A stretch of 64,000 nucleotides of DNA, from NCBI RefSeq assembly GCF_030553055.1, contig NZ_CP130713.1:2294001-2358000 (forward strand), given 5' to 3'. Below the pieces are notes generated by a model. The model was not told where the DNA came from. It saw only the letters and a list, made by a program, of their open reading frames with translations, and searched no databases. Positions 19,607-29,031 of the stretch are shown here, one piece after another. Source of the DNA: Streptomyces sp. XD-27. Lineage in GTDB: Bacteria > Actinomycetota > Actinomycetes > Streptomycetales > Streptomycetaceae. Positions within the stretch are counted from its first letter, which is position 1; each line of letters opens with the position of its first letter. The position numbers were made by a program, and so were the translations under genes.

Positions 19607-20823
19607 GGCAGCTCCACAGCAATCACGGTCGGGCCCCCGGCTGGGCTGCTGACCTCGAACGTCCCATCCACTGACCCCACGCGCCCCGCGAGACCGGTCA
19701 AGCCGCTGCCGCGGCCCGGGTCGGCACCGCCCACCCCGTCGTCGGAAACGGTCACCCGCAGAGTGTCTCCCGTCCGCACCACCGTCACCTCGGCCTTCGT
19801 CGCCTGTGTGTGCTTGGCGATGTTGGCGAGGGACTCGCACACGACGAAGTAGGCGACGGCCTCGACGGTGGGCGCGGCCCGCTCCGGCATATAGACGTGC
19901 AGACGCACCGGCACGGTGGCGCGTGCGGCGACACCGGAGAGGGCGGCGTCCAGACCGCGCTCGTCCAGGACGGCCGGGTGCAGCCCGCGCACCAGACTGC
20001 TCAGCTCCTCGATGGCGTCCTTGGCCTCCCGGTGCGCCTCGTCGATCACCTTGCGGGCATCCTCCGGCAGGTCCTTGAGGGTGGCCTTGGCCAGTCCCAG
20101 GTTGACCGCCATGGACACCAGTCGCTGCTGGGCGCCGTCGTGCAGATCGCGCTCGATGCGCCGGCGCTCGGCGTCAGCCGCCTCCACCGCGCCGGCCCGG
20201 CTGTCGAGCAGGCTCTCCACCCGGCGCTCCAGGGCCGTGGCCGGGTCGGGGCCCAGGAACATCGTGGCGGCGCGGGTGTCGAGACGGACGAGGGTGCCCA
20301 GGAGCCAGGTAGCGAGCGCTATCAGCGCCAGCCCGCCGGCGGTGACATACGCGGCCTGCGTCGAGTAGCCGTAGTGCTCCACCCGCCAGGTCACCGGCAG
20401 GGCCCAGATCCATATGTACACGGTCGCGGCCACCAGGCCGATCATCCCCAGGACGAAGGCCAGCGCCGCGCCGAAGGCCGCGGCCGGCCCCGTCAACACG
20501 TGGTAGAGCACCTGCCGTCGCCACGGGCCGCCCAGCGGTATGTCCACGTCCAGCAGCGCCTTGAACCTGCGTCGCTGCACGACCGTGAGAACGGGCGAGG
20601 CGACGGCCGGGACGACGAGCGGGATGGTGACGGCGAGCATGATGGCCGGCGCGGAGGTCGCGTTGTACACCAGCCAGGGTGCCGCCAACGCCAGCAGCAG
20701 CGGGAGCTGCGCCGATATGGCGGCAGCGCCGACCAGCGTGTTTCGCCGCGCTCGGGCGAGCTCGGGTGACCGCCGGGCGCGGTCGAGCGCACGCCGCAGG
20801 AAGGCGGGGAGTTGCGATTGCAT
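19594..20823 (-). CDS. Sensor histidine kinase (HisKA_3 type)
   Basis: 409 aa. Four hydrophobic segments (about 25-50, 55-75, 105-135 and 150-172) form a membrane sensor without a large extracellular domain. The phosphorylated His is in RRRIERDLHDGAQQRLVSM. The ATPase domain has CESLANIAKHTQATKAEV (N box), VSDDGVGGADP and GSGLTGLAGRV. The cytoplasmic kinase should phosphorylate the response regulator encoded next. Sensors of this shape often respond to membrane or cell-envelope stress. The signal is unknown. Confidence 0.92.
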   Translation of the reverse strand: MQSQLPAFLRRALDRARRSPELARARRNTLVGAAAISAQLPLLLALAAPWLVYNATSAPAIMLAVTIPLVVPAVASPVLTVVQRRRFKALLDVDIPLGGPWRRQVLYHVLTGPAAAFGAALAFVLGMIGLVAATVYIWIWALPVTWRVEHYGYSTQAAYVTAGGLALIALATWLLGTLVRLDTRAATMFLGPDPATALERRVESLLDSRAGAVEAADAERRRIERDLHDGAQQRLVSMAVNLGLAKATLKDLPEDARKVIDEAHREAKDAIEELSSLVRGLHPAVLDERGLDAALSGVAARATVPVRLHVYMPERAAPTVEAVAYFVVCESLANIAKHTQATKAEVTVVRTGDTLRVTVSDDGVGGADPGRGSGLTGLAGRVGSVDGTFEVSSPAGGPTVIAVELPCVL

Positions 20824-20993
20824 GCGACGAGACTAGATCTTGGGCGGCCGGCGGCGCGCTGGAGCCAGTATCCGAATCAGGGGTGCAACTAGTTCCACCC
20901 CAAGACGGCAACAGGCACTAACGACTGGGGACTTCGCGGCGAGGAGGCTGATGGACGTACCCGATCAGCCCGACTCGGAAGGACGTCAGCGCC

Positions 20994-21488
20994 ATGACCA
21001 TGCTTGTGGAGCGTGTCACCCCGCCCGCCCGTTGCTCCTACTCACGCCCGCGCCCCCGTACACGCACGCGCCGAGTCACGGCGGCCTGGCGGCGCCTGCT
21101 CCCTCGCCCCGACACCGTGTTCCTCGCGTCGGGAGCGGTGCTGGTCCCGTGGATGTTCGCGCTGGCGGCGACATTGCCCGCCACGACCGAGGTCGCCCAC
21201 TGGAACATAGCGTGGGTGGGCCTGGACGCCCTGTTGTCTCTCGGCTTGCTCTCCACCGGGCTGCTGCGCCGCCGCCGCGATGACCGCTGGCGCCTCGCCG
21301 CGGCGGCCACCGCCGCGCTCCTGGTCGTGGACGCCTGGTTCGACACGACGACGGCCGCGACCAGCGGGGAGCTAGCCACGGCCGTCGTGATGGCGCTCTG
21401 TGCGGAGCTGCCGCTGGCGGCGGTGTGCGCGGGGCTCGCGCTCCGCGCCGGTCGGCCGCCGCGAATAGGCGGCGTCAGCAGCCGATGA
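20994..21488 (+). CDS. Small membrane protein of unknown function
   Basis: 164 aa. A basic tail of 35 residues ([18 protein letters not shown]) precedes four hydrophobic segments: [59 protein letters not shown] and [21 protein letters not shown]. No family signature is recognised beyond the four-helix layout. It is divergent from the histidine kinase and overlaps the 3' end of glyS by 14 bases. GGACG upstream is a weak ribosome binding site. Another ATG at 20951 with GAGGAGG before it opens a different frame that has no coding character. Confidence 0.68.
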   Translation: MTMLVERVTPPARCSYSRPRPRTRTRRVTAAWRRLLPRPDTVFLASGAVLVPWMFALAATLPATTEVAHWNIAWVGLDALLSLGLLSTGLLRRRRDDRWRLAAAATAALLVVDAWFDTTTAATSGELATAVVMALCAELPLAAVCAGLALRAGRPPRIGGVSSR

Positions 21489-22854
21489 GGCGGCCGCCCA
21501 GGTACGCCTGGATCTGGTCCAGGGACACGCGCTCCTGCTTCATCGTGTCGCGCTCGCGCACGGTGACCGCGTTGTCCTCCAGCGTGTCGAAGTCGACGGT
21601 GACGCAGAACGGGGTACCGATCTCGTCCTGGCGGCGGTAGCGGCGGCCGATGGCGCCCGCGTCGTCGAACTCGATGTTCCAGAGCTTGCGCAGGTCGGTG
21701 GCGAGCCCCTTCGCCTTCGGGGACAGCTCCGGGTTACGGGACAGCGGCAGCACGGCGACCTTGACCGGGGCCAGCCGGGGGTCGAGGCGCATCACGGTGC
21801 GCTTCTCCATCTTGCCCTTGGCGTTCGGCGCCTCGTCCTCGATGTAGGCGTCGAGCATGAAGGCGAGCATCGCCCGGCCCACACCGGCCGCCGGCTCGAT
21901 GACGTACGGCGTCCAGCGCTCGCCGGCCTCCTGGTCGAAGTACGACAGGTCCTGGCCGGACGCGGCGGAGTGCGCCTTGAGGTCGTAGTCGGTGCGGTTG
22001 GCCACACCCTCCAGCTCGCCCCACTCCGAGCCGCCGAAGCTGAAGCGGTACTCGATGTCGGCGGTGCGCTTGGAGTAGTGGGACAGCTTCTCCTTGGGGT
22101 GCTCGTACCAGCGGATGTTCTCCTCCCGCAGGCCGAGGTCCCGGTACCAGTTCCAGCGCTGGTCCATCCAGTACTGCTGCCAGTGCTCGTCCTCACCCGG
22201 CTTGCAGAAGAACTCCATCTCCATCTGCTCGAACTCGCGGGTACGGAAGATGAAGTTGCCCGGCGTGATCTCGTTCCGGAAGGACTTGCCGATCTGGGCG
22301 ATGCCGAACGGCGGCTTGCGGCGCGAGGTCTGCTGCACCTGCATGAAGTTGGTGAAGATGCCCTGGGCGGTCTCCGGGCGCAGGTAGGCGACCGAGCCGG
22401 AGTCCTGGGTCGGGCCGAGGTGCGTGGAGAGCAGACCGGAGAACTGCTTGGGCTCGGTGAAGGCGCCCTTGTTGCCGCAGTTCGGGCAGTTGATGTCAGC
22501 GAGGCTGGCCGGGGCCTTGCCGTGCTTGGCCTCGTACGCCTCCTCGAGGTGGTCCGCGCGGAACCGCTTGTGGCACGAGGTGCACTCGGTGAGCGGGTCG
22601 GTGAAGGTGGCCACGTGGCCGGATGCCTCCCAGACCTCGCGGGCCAGGATCACCGAGGAGTCAAGGCCGACGACATCGTCACGCGAGGTGACCATGGAGC
22701 GCCACCACTGCCGCTTGATGTTCTCCTTCAGCTCCACACCGAGCGGACCGTAGTCCCAGGCGGCACGCTGTCCGCCGTAGATCTCGCTGCAGGGGTAGAC
22801 GAAGCCACGGCGCTTGCTCAGGCTGACGATGGTGTCGATCTTGTCGGCGGCCAC
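21475..22854 (-). CDS. glyS: Glycyl-tRNA synthetase (alpha2 type)
   Basis: 459 aa, the normal length of the dimeric bacterial enzyme. It charges tRNA-Gly in the cytoplasm. Class II motifs are clear: [23 protein letters not shown] at the start, [13 protein letters not shown] (motif 2 region), [28 protein letters not shown] and the anticodon-binding C-terminus [19 protein letters not shown]. An insert with CTSCHKRF and CPNCGNKG has four cysteines that could hold zinc. It is divergent from znuA. Confidence 0.97.
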   Translation of the reverse strand: MAADKIDTIVSLSKRRGFVYPCSEIYGGQRAAWDYGPLGVELKENIKRQWWRSMVTSRDDVVGLDSSVILAREVWEASGHVATFTDPLTECTSCHKRFRADHLEEAYEAKHGKAPASLADINCPNCGNKGAFTEPKQFSGLLSTHLGPTQDSGSVAYLRPETAQGIFTNFMQVQQTSRRKPPFGIAQIGKSFRNEITPGNFIFRTREFEQMEMEFFCKPGEDEHWQQYWMDQRWNWYRDLGLREENIRWYEHPKEKLSHYSKRTADIEYRFSFGGSEWGELEGVANRTDYDLKAHSAASGQDLSYFDQEAGERWTPYVIEPAAGVGRAMLAFMLDAYIEDEAPNAKGKMEKRTVMRLDPRLAPVKVAVLPLSRNPELSPKAKGLATDLRKLWNIEFDDAGAIGRRYRRQDEIGTPFCVTVDFDTLEDNAVTVRERDTMKQERVSLDQIQAYLGGRLIGC

Positions 22855-22892
22855 GGTGCTCTCTTCATTGATGACGACGAAGCGAATGATTC

Positions 22893-22923
22893 AGGTTACC
22901 GGCGCGCGCACCCCTCGGATCAA
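22893..22923 (-). promoter_or_regulatory. Probable glyS promoter
   Basis: On the minus strand TTGATC (22923-22918), a 19-base spacer and TAACCT (22898-22893) lie about 40 bases before the glyS ATG. The spacing is slightly long. It is separate from the znuA promoter. Confidence 0.45.
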
Positions 22924-22959
22924 ATCGAATGGAAAGAACAAGCCCGCTGACCACGCTTG

Positions 22960-22997
22960 TTGACAATGGTTTCCAATTTTGTTGAAAATGAGAGTCA
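22960..22997 (+). promoter_or_regulatory. znuA promoter with two Zur boxes
   Basis: TGACAATGGTTTCCA (22961-22975) and TGAAAATGAGAGTCA (22983-22997) both fit the actinobacterial Zur box, an AT-rich 15-mer of the form TGAAAATNATTTTCA. They cover the -35 TTGACA (22960-22965) and the -10 region near GAAAAT (22984-22989). Zn-loaded Zur, encoded downstream, should shut off the importer. The promoter geometry puts transcription start close to the ATG at 22997, so the mRNA may be leaderless. Confidence 0.78.
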
Positions 22998-23995
22998 TGA
23001 ACGTACGCCGCCTCATACCCGCCGCCGCTGCCACGGGAGCCGTAGCCCTCGGCCTGACCACCCTCACCGCCTGCTCCGACGACGCCTCGGGGAAGACCCA
23101 GGACGGCAAGCTCAAGGTCGTGGCGTCGTTCTACCCCATGCAGTTCCTGGCCGAGCGGATCGGCGGCGACCACGTCTCCGTCAGCGGTCTGACCAAGCCG
23201 GGCGTCGAGCCGCACGACCTGGAGATCAGCCCCAAGCAGACCGCCGCGCTGAGCGAGGCCGGGCTCGTCGTCTACCTCAAGGGCGTCCAGCCCTCCGTCG
23301 ACGAGGCCATCGAGCAGGCCGACCCGAAGAATGTGGCCGAAGCCACGTCGTTCACCACCTTGGAGAACCACGGCACGGCCGTCCACGGCCACGACCACGG
23401 CGGCGAGGAGCACGGCGGGGAAGAGCACGGCCACGAGGAGGCGGGCCACGACGAGCACGGCGACGAGGGCGACGCCGCCGACCCGCACGTCTGGCTGGAC
23501 CCGGTGAGGTACGCCGAGGTCGCCAAGGGCGTGGCCAAGTCTCTGGAGAAGGCCGACCCCGACCACGCCGCCGACTACAAGAAGAACGCCGCGGCCCTGG
23601 TCAAGGAGCTCGGCTCGCTCGACAAGGAGTTCAAGGACGGGCTGCGCAAGCGCGCCTCGGACACGTTCATCACCACCCACGCCGCCTTCGGCTACCTCGC
23701 CGAGCGGTACGGCCTGGAGCAGGAGGCGATCTCCGGCCTCGACCCCGAGGCCGAGCCCAGCCCGGCCCGGATCCGGGAGCTGCACGACGTGGCGAAGAAG
23801 GACAAGGTCAACACCGTCTTCTTCGAGACGCTGGCCAGCGACAAGACCGCCAAGACCCTGGCGGGCGACCTCCACCTCAAGACTGATGTACTCGACCCCA
23901 TCGAGGGCATCAGCGACAAGTCCAAGGGCGACGACTACTTCGGCGTCCAGCGCGCGAACCTGAAGGCCCTGCAGCAGGCGCTCGGCGCGAAGTAG
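22997..23995 (+). CDS. znuA: Zinc ABC transporter, substrate-binding lipoprotein ZnuA
   Basis: 332 aa. MNVRRLIPAAAATGAV, a hydrophobic core and lipobox TLTAC at about residue 22 make a lipoprotein signal. Cluster A-I binding-protein fold, with zinc ligands expected at the His of GVEPHDLEISP, the His of ADPHVWLDP and the His of TTHAAFGYLAERYG. Between the first two lies a His/Asp/Glu-rich loop (about 121-155, e.g. GHDHGGEEHGGEEHGHEEAG), the zinc-capturing loop typical of ZnuA rather than manganese-binding homologues. ATG codons at 22988 and 22997 are both possible. The second fits the promoter geometry. Confidence 0.95.
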   Translation: MNVRRLIPAAAATGAVALGLTTLTACSDDASGKTQDGKLKVVASFYPMQFLAERIGGDHVSVSGLTKPGVEPHDLEISPKQTAALSEAGLVVYLKGVQPSVDEAIEQADPKNVAEATSFTTLENHGTAVHGHDHGGEEHGGEEHGHEEAGHDEHGDEGDAADPHVWLDPVRYAEVAKGVAKSLEKADPDHAADYKKNAAALVKELGSLDKEFKDGLRKRASDTFITTHAAFGYLAERYGLEQEAISGLDPEAEPSPARIRELHDVAKKDKVNTVFFETLASDKTAKTLAGDLHLKTDVLDPIEGISDKSKGDDYFGVQRANLKALQQALGAK

Positions 23996-24083
23996 CACGA
24001 AGTCGTTCAGCGAGCGCCGAGCACACCAGGCGCCAGACAGTGCCGGAAGCGGCGACCAACACCGGAAGACGGAGGCGGCAAGC

Positions 24084-24851
24084 ATGAAGGAGCCGGTCAT
24101 ATCCCTGAGCGGGGCGACGGCCTCACTGGGATCACGGCCCGTCCTGCGAGGGGTCGATCTCACCGTTCGGCAGGGCGAAGTGGTCGCGCTGCTCGGCGCG
24201 AACGGCTCCGGGAAGTCCACCGCGGTCCGCGCGGTCGTCGGCCGGGTCCCGCTCACCAGCGGCACGCTGGAGCTGTTCGGCGTCCCGCGCCGCCGCTTCC
24301 GGGACTGGTCCCGTATCGGGTACGTACCGCAGCGGACCACCGCGGCCAGCGGGGTGCCCGCGACCGTCCGCGAGGTGGTCTCGGCGGGGCGGCTGGCCCG
24401 CACCGGGCTGGGGCTGCCCCGCAAGCCGGACCGGGCCGCGGTCGACCGTGCCCTGGAGCTGGTCGGCATGGCCGACCGCGCCAAGGACTCGGTCAACGCG
24501 CTCTCCGGCGGTCAGCACCAGCGCGTGCTGATCGCCCGCGCGCTGGCCGTCGAACCCGAGCTGCTGATCATGGACGAGCCGATGGCGGGCGTGGACCACG
24601 AGAGCCAGCAGGTGCTCGCGGACACCCTGCGCGCCCAGGTCGCGGGCGGCGCCACCGTGTTGCTCGTGCTGCACGAGCTGGGCCCGCTGGAGCCGCTGAT
24701 CGACCGCGCGGTGGTGCTGCGCGACGGCTGCGTCGTGCACGACGGCCCGCCCCCGGAGGCGGTCGGCCAGCACGCGCTGCCCGGCCACGACCACGTACAC
24801 CCGCACGAGGGCCTCGACGCCCACCTGATCCGGACAGGGCTGCTGAGCTGA
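24084..24851 (+). CDS. znuC: Zinc ABC transporter ATPase ZnuC
   Basis: 255 aa. Walker A GANGSGKST, Q-loop YVPQRTT, signature LSGGQHQRVLIARAL, Walker B LLIMDEPMAGVD and the switch His in LLVLHELG are all present. The C-terminus is His-rich (GQHALPGHDHVHPHEG), which may sense or buffer zinc. GACGGAGG upstream. It energises the importer with ZnuA and ZnuB, and its last codon overlaps the znuB start. Confidence 0.95.
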   Translation: MKEPVISLSGATASLGSRPVLRGVDLTVRQGEVVALLGANGSGKSTAVRAVVGRVPLTSGTLELFGVPRRRFRDWSRIGYVPQRTTAASGVPATVREVVSAGRLARTGLGLPRKPDRAAVDRALELVGMADRAKDSVNALSGGQHQRVLIARALAVEPELLIMDEPMAGVDHESQQVLADTLRAQVAGGATVLLVLHELGPLEPLIDRAVVLRDGCVVHDGPPPEAVGQHALPGHDHVHPHEGLDAHLIRTGLLS

Positions 24852-25753
24852 TGGAGATCCTGAACTACGCCTTCATGCAGCGGGCCCTGATCGCCGCCGT
24901 CCTGGTCGGCATCACCGCACCCGCCGTCGGCATCTACCTCGTCCAGCGCCGCCAGGCGATCATGGGCGACGGAATCGGCCATGTCGCGCTGACCGGTGTC
25001 GCGCTCGGCTTCCTCACCGGCACCAACCCGGTGTGGACCGCCGTCGGTGTCGCCTCCCTCGGCGCGATCGTGATGGAGCTGATCCGCTCCTACGGCAAGA
25101 CCCGCGGCGACCTCGCCCTGGCCATGCTCTTCTACGGCGGCATGGCGGGCGGCGTGCTGCTGATCAACCTGTCGCCGACCGGCTCCAACGCCAACCTCAC
25201 CACGTACCTCTTCGGCTCGATCACCACCGTCTCGCCGGAGGACGTCACGGCGATCAGCATCCTCGCGGGCTTCGTGATGCTGATCACCCTGGGGCTGCGT
25301 CGGCAGCTGTTCGCGGTCTGCCAGGACGAGGAGTTCGCCCGGGTCACCGGCCTGCCGGTGCTGCTGCTCAACCTGCTGCTGGCGGTCACCGCCGCCGTCA
25401 CCGTCACCGTCGCCATGCGCGTCGTCGGCCTGCTGCTGGTCAGCGCCCTGATGGTGGTCCCGGTCGCCGCCGCCCAGCAGGTCACCCGGGGCTTCGCGGT
25501 GACGCTGGTGCTCTCGATCGCCATCGGCGTCACCGTCGCCCTCTCCGGGACGGTGTTCTCGTTCTACGAGGACGTCCCGCCCGGCGCCAGCATCGTCGTC
25601 ATGGCCATCGGCGTCTTCGCGGTGCTCACCGCGATCGCCACGCCCCTGGCCAGAAAACGCGCCCGACAGGCCGCCGCGCCCGCCGCGTCGTGCACCCTGG
25701 ACTCGGTGGCCCTTCCCGGAAACCGGTCCGCCGGGGACGACGTGAAGGTCTAG
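24851..25753 (+). CDS. znuB: Zinc ABC transporter permease ZnuB
   Basis: 300 aa, starting in a TGATG overlap with znuC. About eight membrane helices of the ABC-3 family, with GIYLVQRRQAIMGDGIGHVALTG (the helix that meets the ATPase), LLINLSPTGSNANLTTYLFG and VGLLLVSALMVVPVAAAQQ. The C-terminal 45 residues are polar. It is the last gene of the zinc import operon; a palindromic terminator region separates it from zur. Confidence 0.94.
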   Translation: MEILNYAFMQRALIAAVLVGITAPAVGIYLVQRRQAIMGDGIGHVALTGVALGFLTGTNPVWTAVGVASLGAIVMELIRSYGKTRGDLALAMLFYGGMAGGVLLINLSPTGSNANLTTYLFGSITTVSPEDVTAISILAGFVMLITLGLRRQLFAVCQDEEFARVTGLPVLLLNLLLAVTAAVTVTVAMRVVGLLLVSALMVVPVAAAQQVTRGFAVTLVLSIAIGVTVALSGTVFSFYEDVPPGASIVVMAIGVFAVLTAIATPLARKRARQAAAPAASCTLDSVALPGNRSAGDDVKV

Positions 25754-25754
25754 C

Positions 25755-25810
25755 CCGGACCCATGGGTCCGGCCCCGGGCCCACGGGTCCGGCCGGTGGC
25801 GGCCGGACCC
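25755..25810 (+). terminator. Tandem palindromes between znuB and zur
   Basis: CCGGACCCATGGGTCCGG (25755-25772) is a perfect 18-bp palindrome starting two bases after the znuB stop. GGGTCCGGCC (25785-25794), a 6-base loop and GGCCGGACCC (25801-25810) form a perfect 10-bp hairpin. Arms of one can pair with arms of the other. This should end znu transcription and leave zur on its own promoter. Confidence 0.7.
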
Positions 25811-25919
25811 CGGGTCCAGCCCGGCGCGCCCGCGCTTCAAGTGCCACCTGGCACAATGGCCGGGCAAACCGGAACGGTGACGGAGCGGTCACCGAGCGGG
25901 CGAGCTTAAGGAGGCAACT

Positions 25920-26339
25920 GTGGCGACCGCGAATCCCCCAGTACGCGGCCGGTCCACCAGGCAGCGAGCGGCGGTATCGGCCGCGCTGGACGAGGTGGAC
26001 GAGTTCCGCAGTGCGCAAGAGCTCCACGACATGCTCAAACACCGGGGCGACTCGGTCGGCCTGACGACGGTCTACCGCACCCTCCAGTCGCTGGCGGACG
26101 CGGGCGAGGTCGACGTCCTGCGCACGACGGACGGCGAGGCCGTCTACCGCCGGTGCAGCAGCGGCGATCACCACCATCACCTGGTCTGCCGGTCCTGCGG
26201 CAAGGCCGTCGAGGTCGAGGGCCCGGCCGTGGAGCGCTGGGCCGACTCGATCGCCGCCGACCACGGCTTCGTGGACGTCGCGCACACGATCGAGATCTTC
26301 GGTACGTGTGGCGACTGCGCGGCGGCGGACAAGGCGTAG
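25920..26339 (+). CDS. zur: Zinc uptake regulator Zur (Fur family)
   Basis: 139 aa from a GTG at 25920 with AAGGAGG at 25909-25915. The winged helix (1-80) contains STRQRAAVSAALDEV and SVGLTTVYRTLQSLADAGEVDVL. The metal domain has the HHHHLVCRSCGKAVEVEG segment and the second Cys pair in FGTCGDC, so both the structural Cys4 zinc and a regulatory His-rich site are in place. Zn-Zur represses the znu operon upstream through its two boxes. The stop codon lies inside a 26-bp tandem duplication. Confidence 0.95.
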   Translation: MATANPPVRGRSTRQRAAVSAALDEVDEFRSAQELHDMLKHRGDSVGLTTVYRTLQSLADAGEVDVLRTTDGEAVYRRCSSGDHHHHLVCRSCGKAVEVEGPAVERWADSIAADHGFVDVAHTIEIFGTCGDCAAADKA

Positions 26340-26378
26340 CCGGGTTACGTACGGACAAGGCGTAGCCGGGTTACGTAC
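26327..26378 (+). repeat. Perfect 26-bp tandem duplication across the zur stop codon
   Basis: Bases 26327-26352 and 26353-26378 are identical (unit begins GGACAAGGCGTAGCC and ends GGTTACGTAC). The first copy contains the last codons and the TAG stop of zur (26337-26339), so the extra copy lies in the 3' UTR. Its mismatch-free state suggests a recent event. Confidence 0.95.
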
Positions 26379-26436
26379 GACGGGCTGCGCCTCGGCGCGA
26401 ACGTCTCGCCGACGGGCAGCCGTCCTCACACGTGAC

Positions 26437-26490
26437 GGGCCGCGACCGTCCGCGCCTCGGGGGCGTGGCGGCCGCGGCCCGTGACTCTTT
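26437..26490 (+). terminator. Terminator of zur
   Basis: CGGGCCGCG (26437-26445) pairs with CGCGGCCCG (26474-26482), and the right arm is followed by TGACTCTTT. The long loop (28 bases) is GC-rich and can fold further. It separates zur from the convergent uppS. Confidence 0.55.
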
Positions 26491-26513
26491 CCGCTCCGCG
26501 TCTCGTTCCGTGC

Positions 26514-27356
26514 TCAGCCCGACGTGGCGGGCGTGCCGTCCTTCTTCAGCAGCTCCTCGTTCGGGATCGCGCCACCGAAGCGGCGGTCACGTGAGGCGTA
26601 TTCCAGACAGGCCCGCCACAGGTCCCGGCGGTCGAAGTCCGGCCACAGCACGTCCTGGAAGACCATCTCGGCGTACGCGCTCTGCCAGATCAGGTAGTTC
26701 GAGGTGCGCTGCTCCCCCGACGGCCGCACGAACAGGTCCACGTCCGGCATGTCCGGGTAGTACAGATACTTGGCCAGGGTCTTCTCGTTGACCTTCGACG
26801 GGTCCAGCCGCCCCGAGGCCACGTCCCGCGCCATCGCCTGCGCCGCGTCCGCGATCTCCGCCCGGCCGCCGTAGTTCACGCAGAAGTACAGCGTCATGGC
26901 GTCGTTGCCCTTGGTCTGCTCCTGCGCCACCTGGAGCTCCTGCACCACGGACTTCCACAGCTTGGGCATCCGGCCGGTCCAGCGGATGCGGATGCCCAGC
27001 TCGTCCATCTCGTCGCGGCGGCGGCGGATGACGTCACGGTTGAAGTTCATCAGGAAGCGGACCTCTTCCGGGGACCGCTTCCAGTTCTCGGTGGAGAAGG
27101 CGTAGAGGGACAGGTTCTTGACGCCCATCTCCAGGCAGCCCTTGAGCACGTCGAGGACGACGCCCTCGCCGACCTTGTGCCCCTCGGTGCGCGGCAGCCC
27201 GCGCTGCTTCGCCCAGCGGCCGTTGCCGTCCATGACGATCGCCACGTGCTTGGGGATCAGCTCGCCGGGGATCTTCGGCGGCCGGGCACCGGAGGGGTGC
27301 GGGTCGGGCGTCCGGTACTCGCGCCGCTGACGGCCCAGTATTCCGCGTACTGCCAT
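26514..27356 (-). CDS. uppS: Isoprenyl (undecaprenyl) diphosphate synthase
   Basis: 280 aa. Cis-prenyltransferase that elongates farnesyl diphosphate with isopentenyl diphosphate to make the lipid carrier for peptidoglycan. Diagnostic motifs: [21 protein letters not shown] with the catalytic Asp, [36 protein letters not shown] and [19 protein letters not shown]. An Arg-rich N-terminal extension of about 30 residues is normal for actinobacteria. It lies downstream of recO on the same strand. Confidence 0.96.
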   Translation of the reverse strand: MAVRGILGRQRREYRTPDPHPSGARPPKIPGELIPKHVAIVMDGNGRWAKQRGLPRTEGHKVGEGVVLDVLKGCLEMGVKNLSLYAFSTENWKRSPEEVRFLMNFNRDVIRRRRDEMDELGIRIRWTGRMPKLWKSVVQELQVAQEQTKGNDAMTLYFCVNYGGRAEIADAAQAMARDVASGRLDPSKVNEKTLAKYLYYPDMPDVDLFVRPSGEQRTSNYLIWQSAYAEMVFQDVLWPDFDRRDLWRACLEYASRDRRFGGAIPNEELLKKDGTPATSG

Positions 27357-27420
27357 TGCGGGTGTCTCGTCTCCTAGGTCGGCGACGTGCGACGTCGTGA
27401 CGTCGGCAGTCGTTACGTGG

Positions 27421-28167
27421 TCATTTCTCTACGTATCGGAGGGACCGCAGTCCCCGCTCCAGGTGCCAGTGAAGATAGGCGGCCACGAGCCCGCTGCCCT
27501 CCCGGGCGTGCCGGGGCTCGCACGCGTCCGCCGTCTCCCAGTCCCCGGTGAGCAGCGCGCCGAGCAGCGTCAGCGACTCCGCCGAGGGTACGACGCTACC
27601 GGGCACGCGGCACTCTCCGCAGACCACTCCGCCCGCTCCGACCGAGAAGAATCGGTTCGGACCAGGCATGCCGCACTTGGCGCAGTCGCGGAAACTCGGG
27701 GCGTAGCCGTTGACGGCGAGGGAGCGGAGGAGGAACGCGTCCAGTACGAGGTGGGGCTCGTGCTCCCCGGCGGCGAGGGTGCGCAAGCCGCCGACGAGGA
27801 GCAGGTACTGCTGTACGGCGGGCTCGCCCTCGTGGTCGGTGAACCGCTCGGCCGTCTCCAGCATGGCGGTGCCGGCGGTGTAGCGGGCGTAGTCGGCGAC
27901 GATGCGGCTGCCGTACGGAGCGATGGTCTCGCTCTGCGTACAGAGCGGCAGGCCGCGCCCGACGAGGTCGCTGCCACGGGCGAAGAACTGCACGTCGACG
28001 TGGCTGAACGGCTCGAGTCGGGCCCCGAACTTCGACTTCGTACGCCGCACCCCGCGGGCCACGGCCCGGACACGGCCGTGGCCGCGGGTGAGGAGCGTGA
28101 TGATCCGGTCCGCCTCGCCGAGCTTCTGGGTGCGCAGCACGATGCCGTCGTCGCGGAACAGGGTCAT
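27421..28167 (-). CDS. recO: DNA repair protein RecO
   Basis: 248 aa from the ATG at 28167. The longer frame to 28386 gives an Arg/Pro-rich leader unlike the family. The N-terminal OB fold begins [28 protein letters not shown] helical C-terminal domain holds a Cys4 zinc site, CAKCG followed by CGECR. RecO helps RecR load RecA on single-stranded DNA. The 64 bases between it and uppS carry several ACGTC/GACGT copies but no clear promoter. Confidence 0.94.
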   Translation of the reverse strand: MTLFRDDGIVLRTQKLGEADRIITLLTRGHGRVRAVARGVRRTKSKFGARLEPFSHVDVQFFARGSDLVGRGLPLCTQSETIAPYGSRIVADYARYTAGTAMLETAERFTDHEGEPAVQQYLLLVGGLRTLAAGEHEPHLVLDAFLLRSLAVNGYAPSFRDCAKCGMPGPNRFFSVGAGGVVCGECRVPGSVVPSAESLTLLGALLTGDWETADACEPRHAREGSGLVAAYLHWHLERGLRSLRYVEK

Positions 28168-28252
28168 GGGGCCATTGTCCCGTACGGCTCCCGTGTCTCT
28201 CGCGCCGCGTGCCCGCGCCCGCGCCCCTGCCCCGTCGACAACCCGCCGATCC

Positions 28253-28954
28253 CTAGCCCCGCAGCTCCTCAAGGCGCTCAAGGTCGTCGCGTACGGACTC
28301 CCGCTCCGCCGCGGTGAGGTGGACCGCGGCGGCCTTGGCAAGCATGGACGTCGCGGTCTCCTCGTCATCGAGGCGCCCGGCGACATCGGCCCGCAGCACG
28401 AGCAGACGAAGCAGTTGCACAGGCGTGGGCCGCTCGTCCGGAAGGCGCAGCACCCGGTCGATGATCTTCGCAGCCCCCGCCAGGTCCTCCTTGGAGTCCG
28501 CGAGGAGGGAGGCGTGGTGCAGGGCCCGGGAGAAGGTCTCTTCGGGCGCGGGCCGGTGGCGCTGGTCGTCGCTCGTCTGCTGCCCGATGCGGATGCAGTT
28601 GCCGCCCGGATCGGTCATGAGGAACTGTCGCATGCCGTATGACATGTCCTTGAGCGGCCCGATGCGCGGCAGTCCGCGGGTCGGGATCCTCCCGTACGCC
28701 GCCTTGAGCCGGGCCCGAAAGGCCTCGTGCAACGCATCGACGTCATCGGTCACGACGTAGCACGTACTGAACGAATCAGCCGGCTCGTAGTGCTTCATCC
28801 CGAAGAACTGGAGCTGTATGCCGCCGCGCTGGACGGCCGCGTACGGGTTGGGACTCTTCTGCTGGAAGGTCACCTCGAACCCGAGGGCCGTGTAGAAGTC
28901 GAGAACGGGCTGGATGGTCCGGCACGGCAGGATCGGAATCGTCTTCTCAGCCAT
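28253..28954 (-). CDS. VOC-fold (glyoxalase/bleomycin-resistance type) protein with helical C-terminal extension
   Basis: 233 aa. Residues 1-125 are a VOC domain in the bleomycin-resistance style (TIPILPCRTIQPVLDFYTALGFEV, GIQLQFFGM, RQFLMTDPGGNCIRIGQ). Residues 140-233 are a helical extension rich in Leu/Ala/Glu (HHASLLADSKEDLAGAAKIIDRVL, ATSMLAKAAAVHLT) that looks like two or three TPR-type hairpins. Possible roles are sequestering an antibiotic or modifying a small molecule. The substrate is unknown. A perfect palindrome lies 20 bases upstream, so expression is probably repressor-controlled. Confidence 0.8.
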   Translation of the reverse strand: MAEKTIPILPCRTIQPVLDFYTALGFEVTFQQKSPNPYAAVQRGGIQLQFFGMKHYEPADSFSTCYVVTDDVDALHEAFRARLKAAYGRIPTRGLPRIGPLKDMSYGMRQFLMTDPGGNCIRIGQQTSDDQRHRPAPEETFSRALHHASLLADSKEDLAGAAKIIDRVLRLPDERPTPVQLLRLLVLRADVAGRLDDEETATSMLAKAAAVHLTAAERESVRDDLERLEELRG

Positions 28955-28973
28955 GCCGCCACCCTAGCCCAGG

Positions 28974-28991
28974 GTAGTCAAAGTTGACTAC
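28974..28991. promoter_or_regulatory. Orphan 18-bp palindrome upstream of the VOC gene
   Basis: GTAGTCAA-AG-TTGACTAC is a perfect 8+2+8 inverted repeat, 20 bases before the VOC ATG, of the size and AT content bound by MarR or TetR dimers. No MarR/TetR gene lies beside it, so the regulator is encoded elsewhere or belongs to another family. Confidence 0.65.
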
Positions 28992-29031
28992 TGGCCTAGT
29001 GGCACGGCACAGATGGCCCGTCGGACAGCCG

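Noticed and set aside
20951..21283. Frame starting at an ATG behind GAGGAGG, overlapping the small membrane protein
   Set aside because: The product is Pro/His/Arg-rich without structure, and the overlapping frame has four clear membrane helices.
27357..27420. Several ACGTC/GACGT copies between recO and uppS
   Set aside because: Short motif, expected to recur in this base composition. No consistent spacing or symmetry beyond chance that I could judge by eye.
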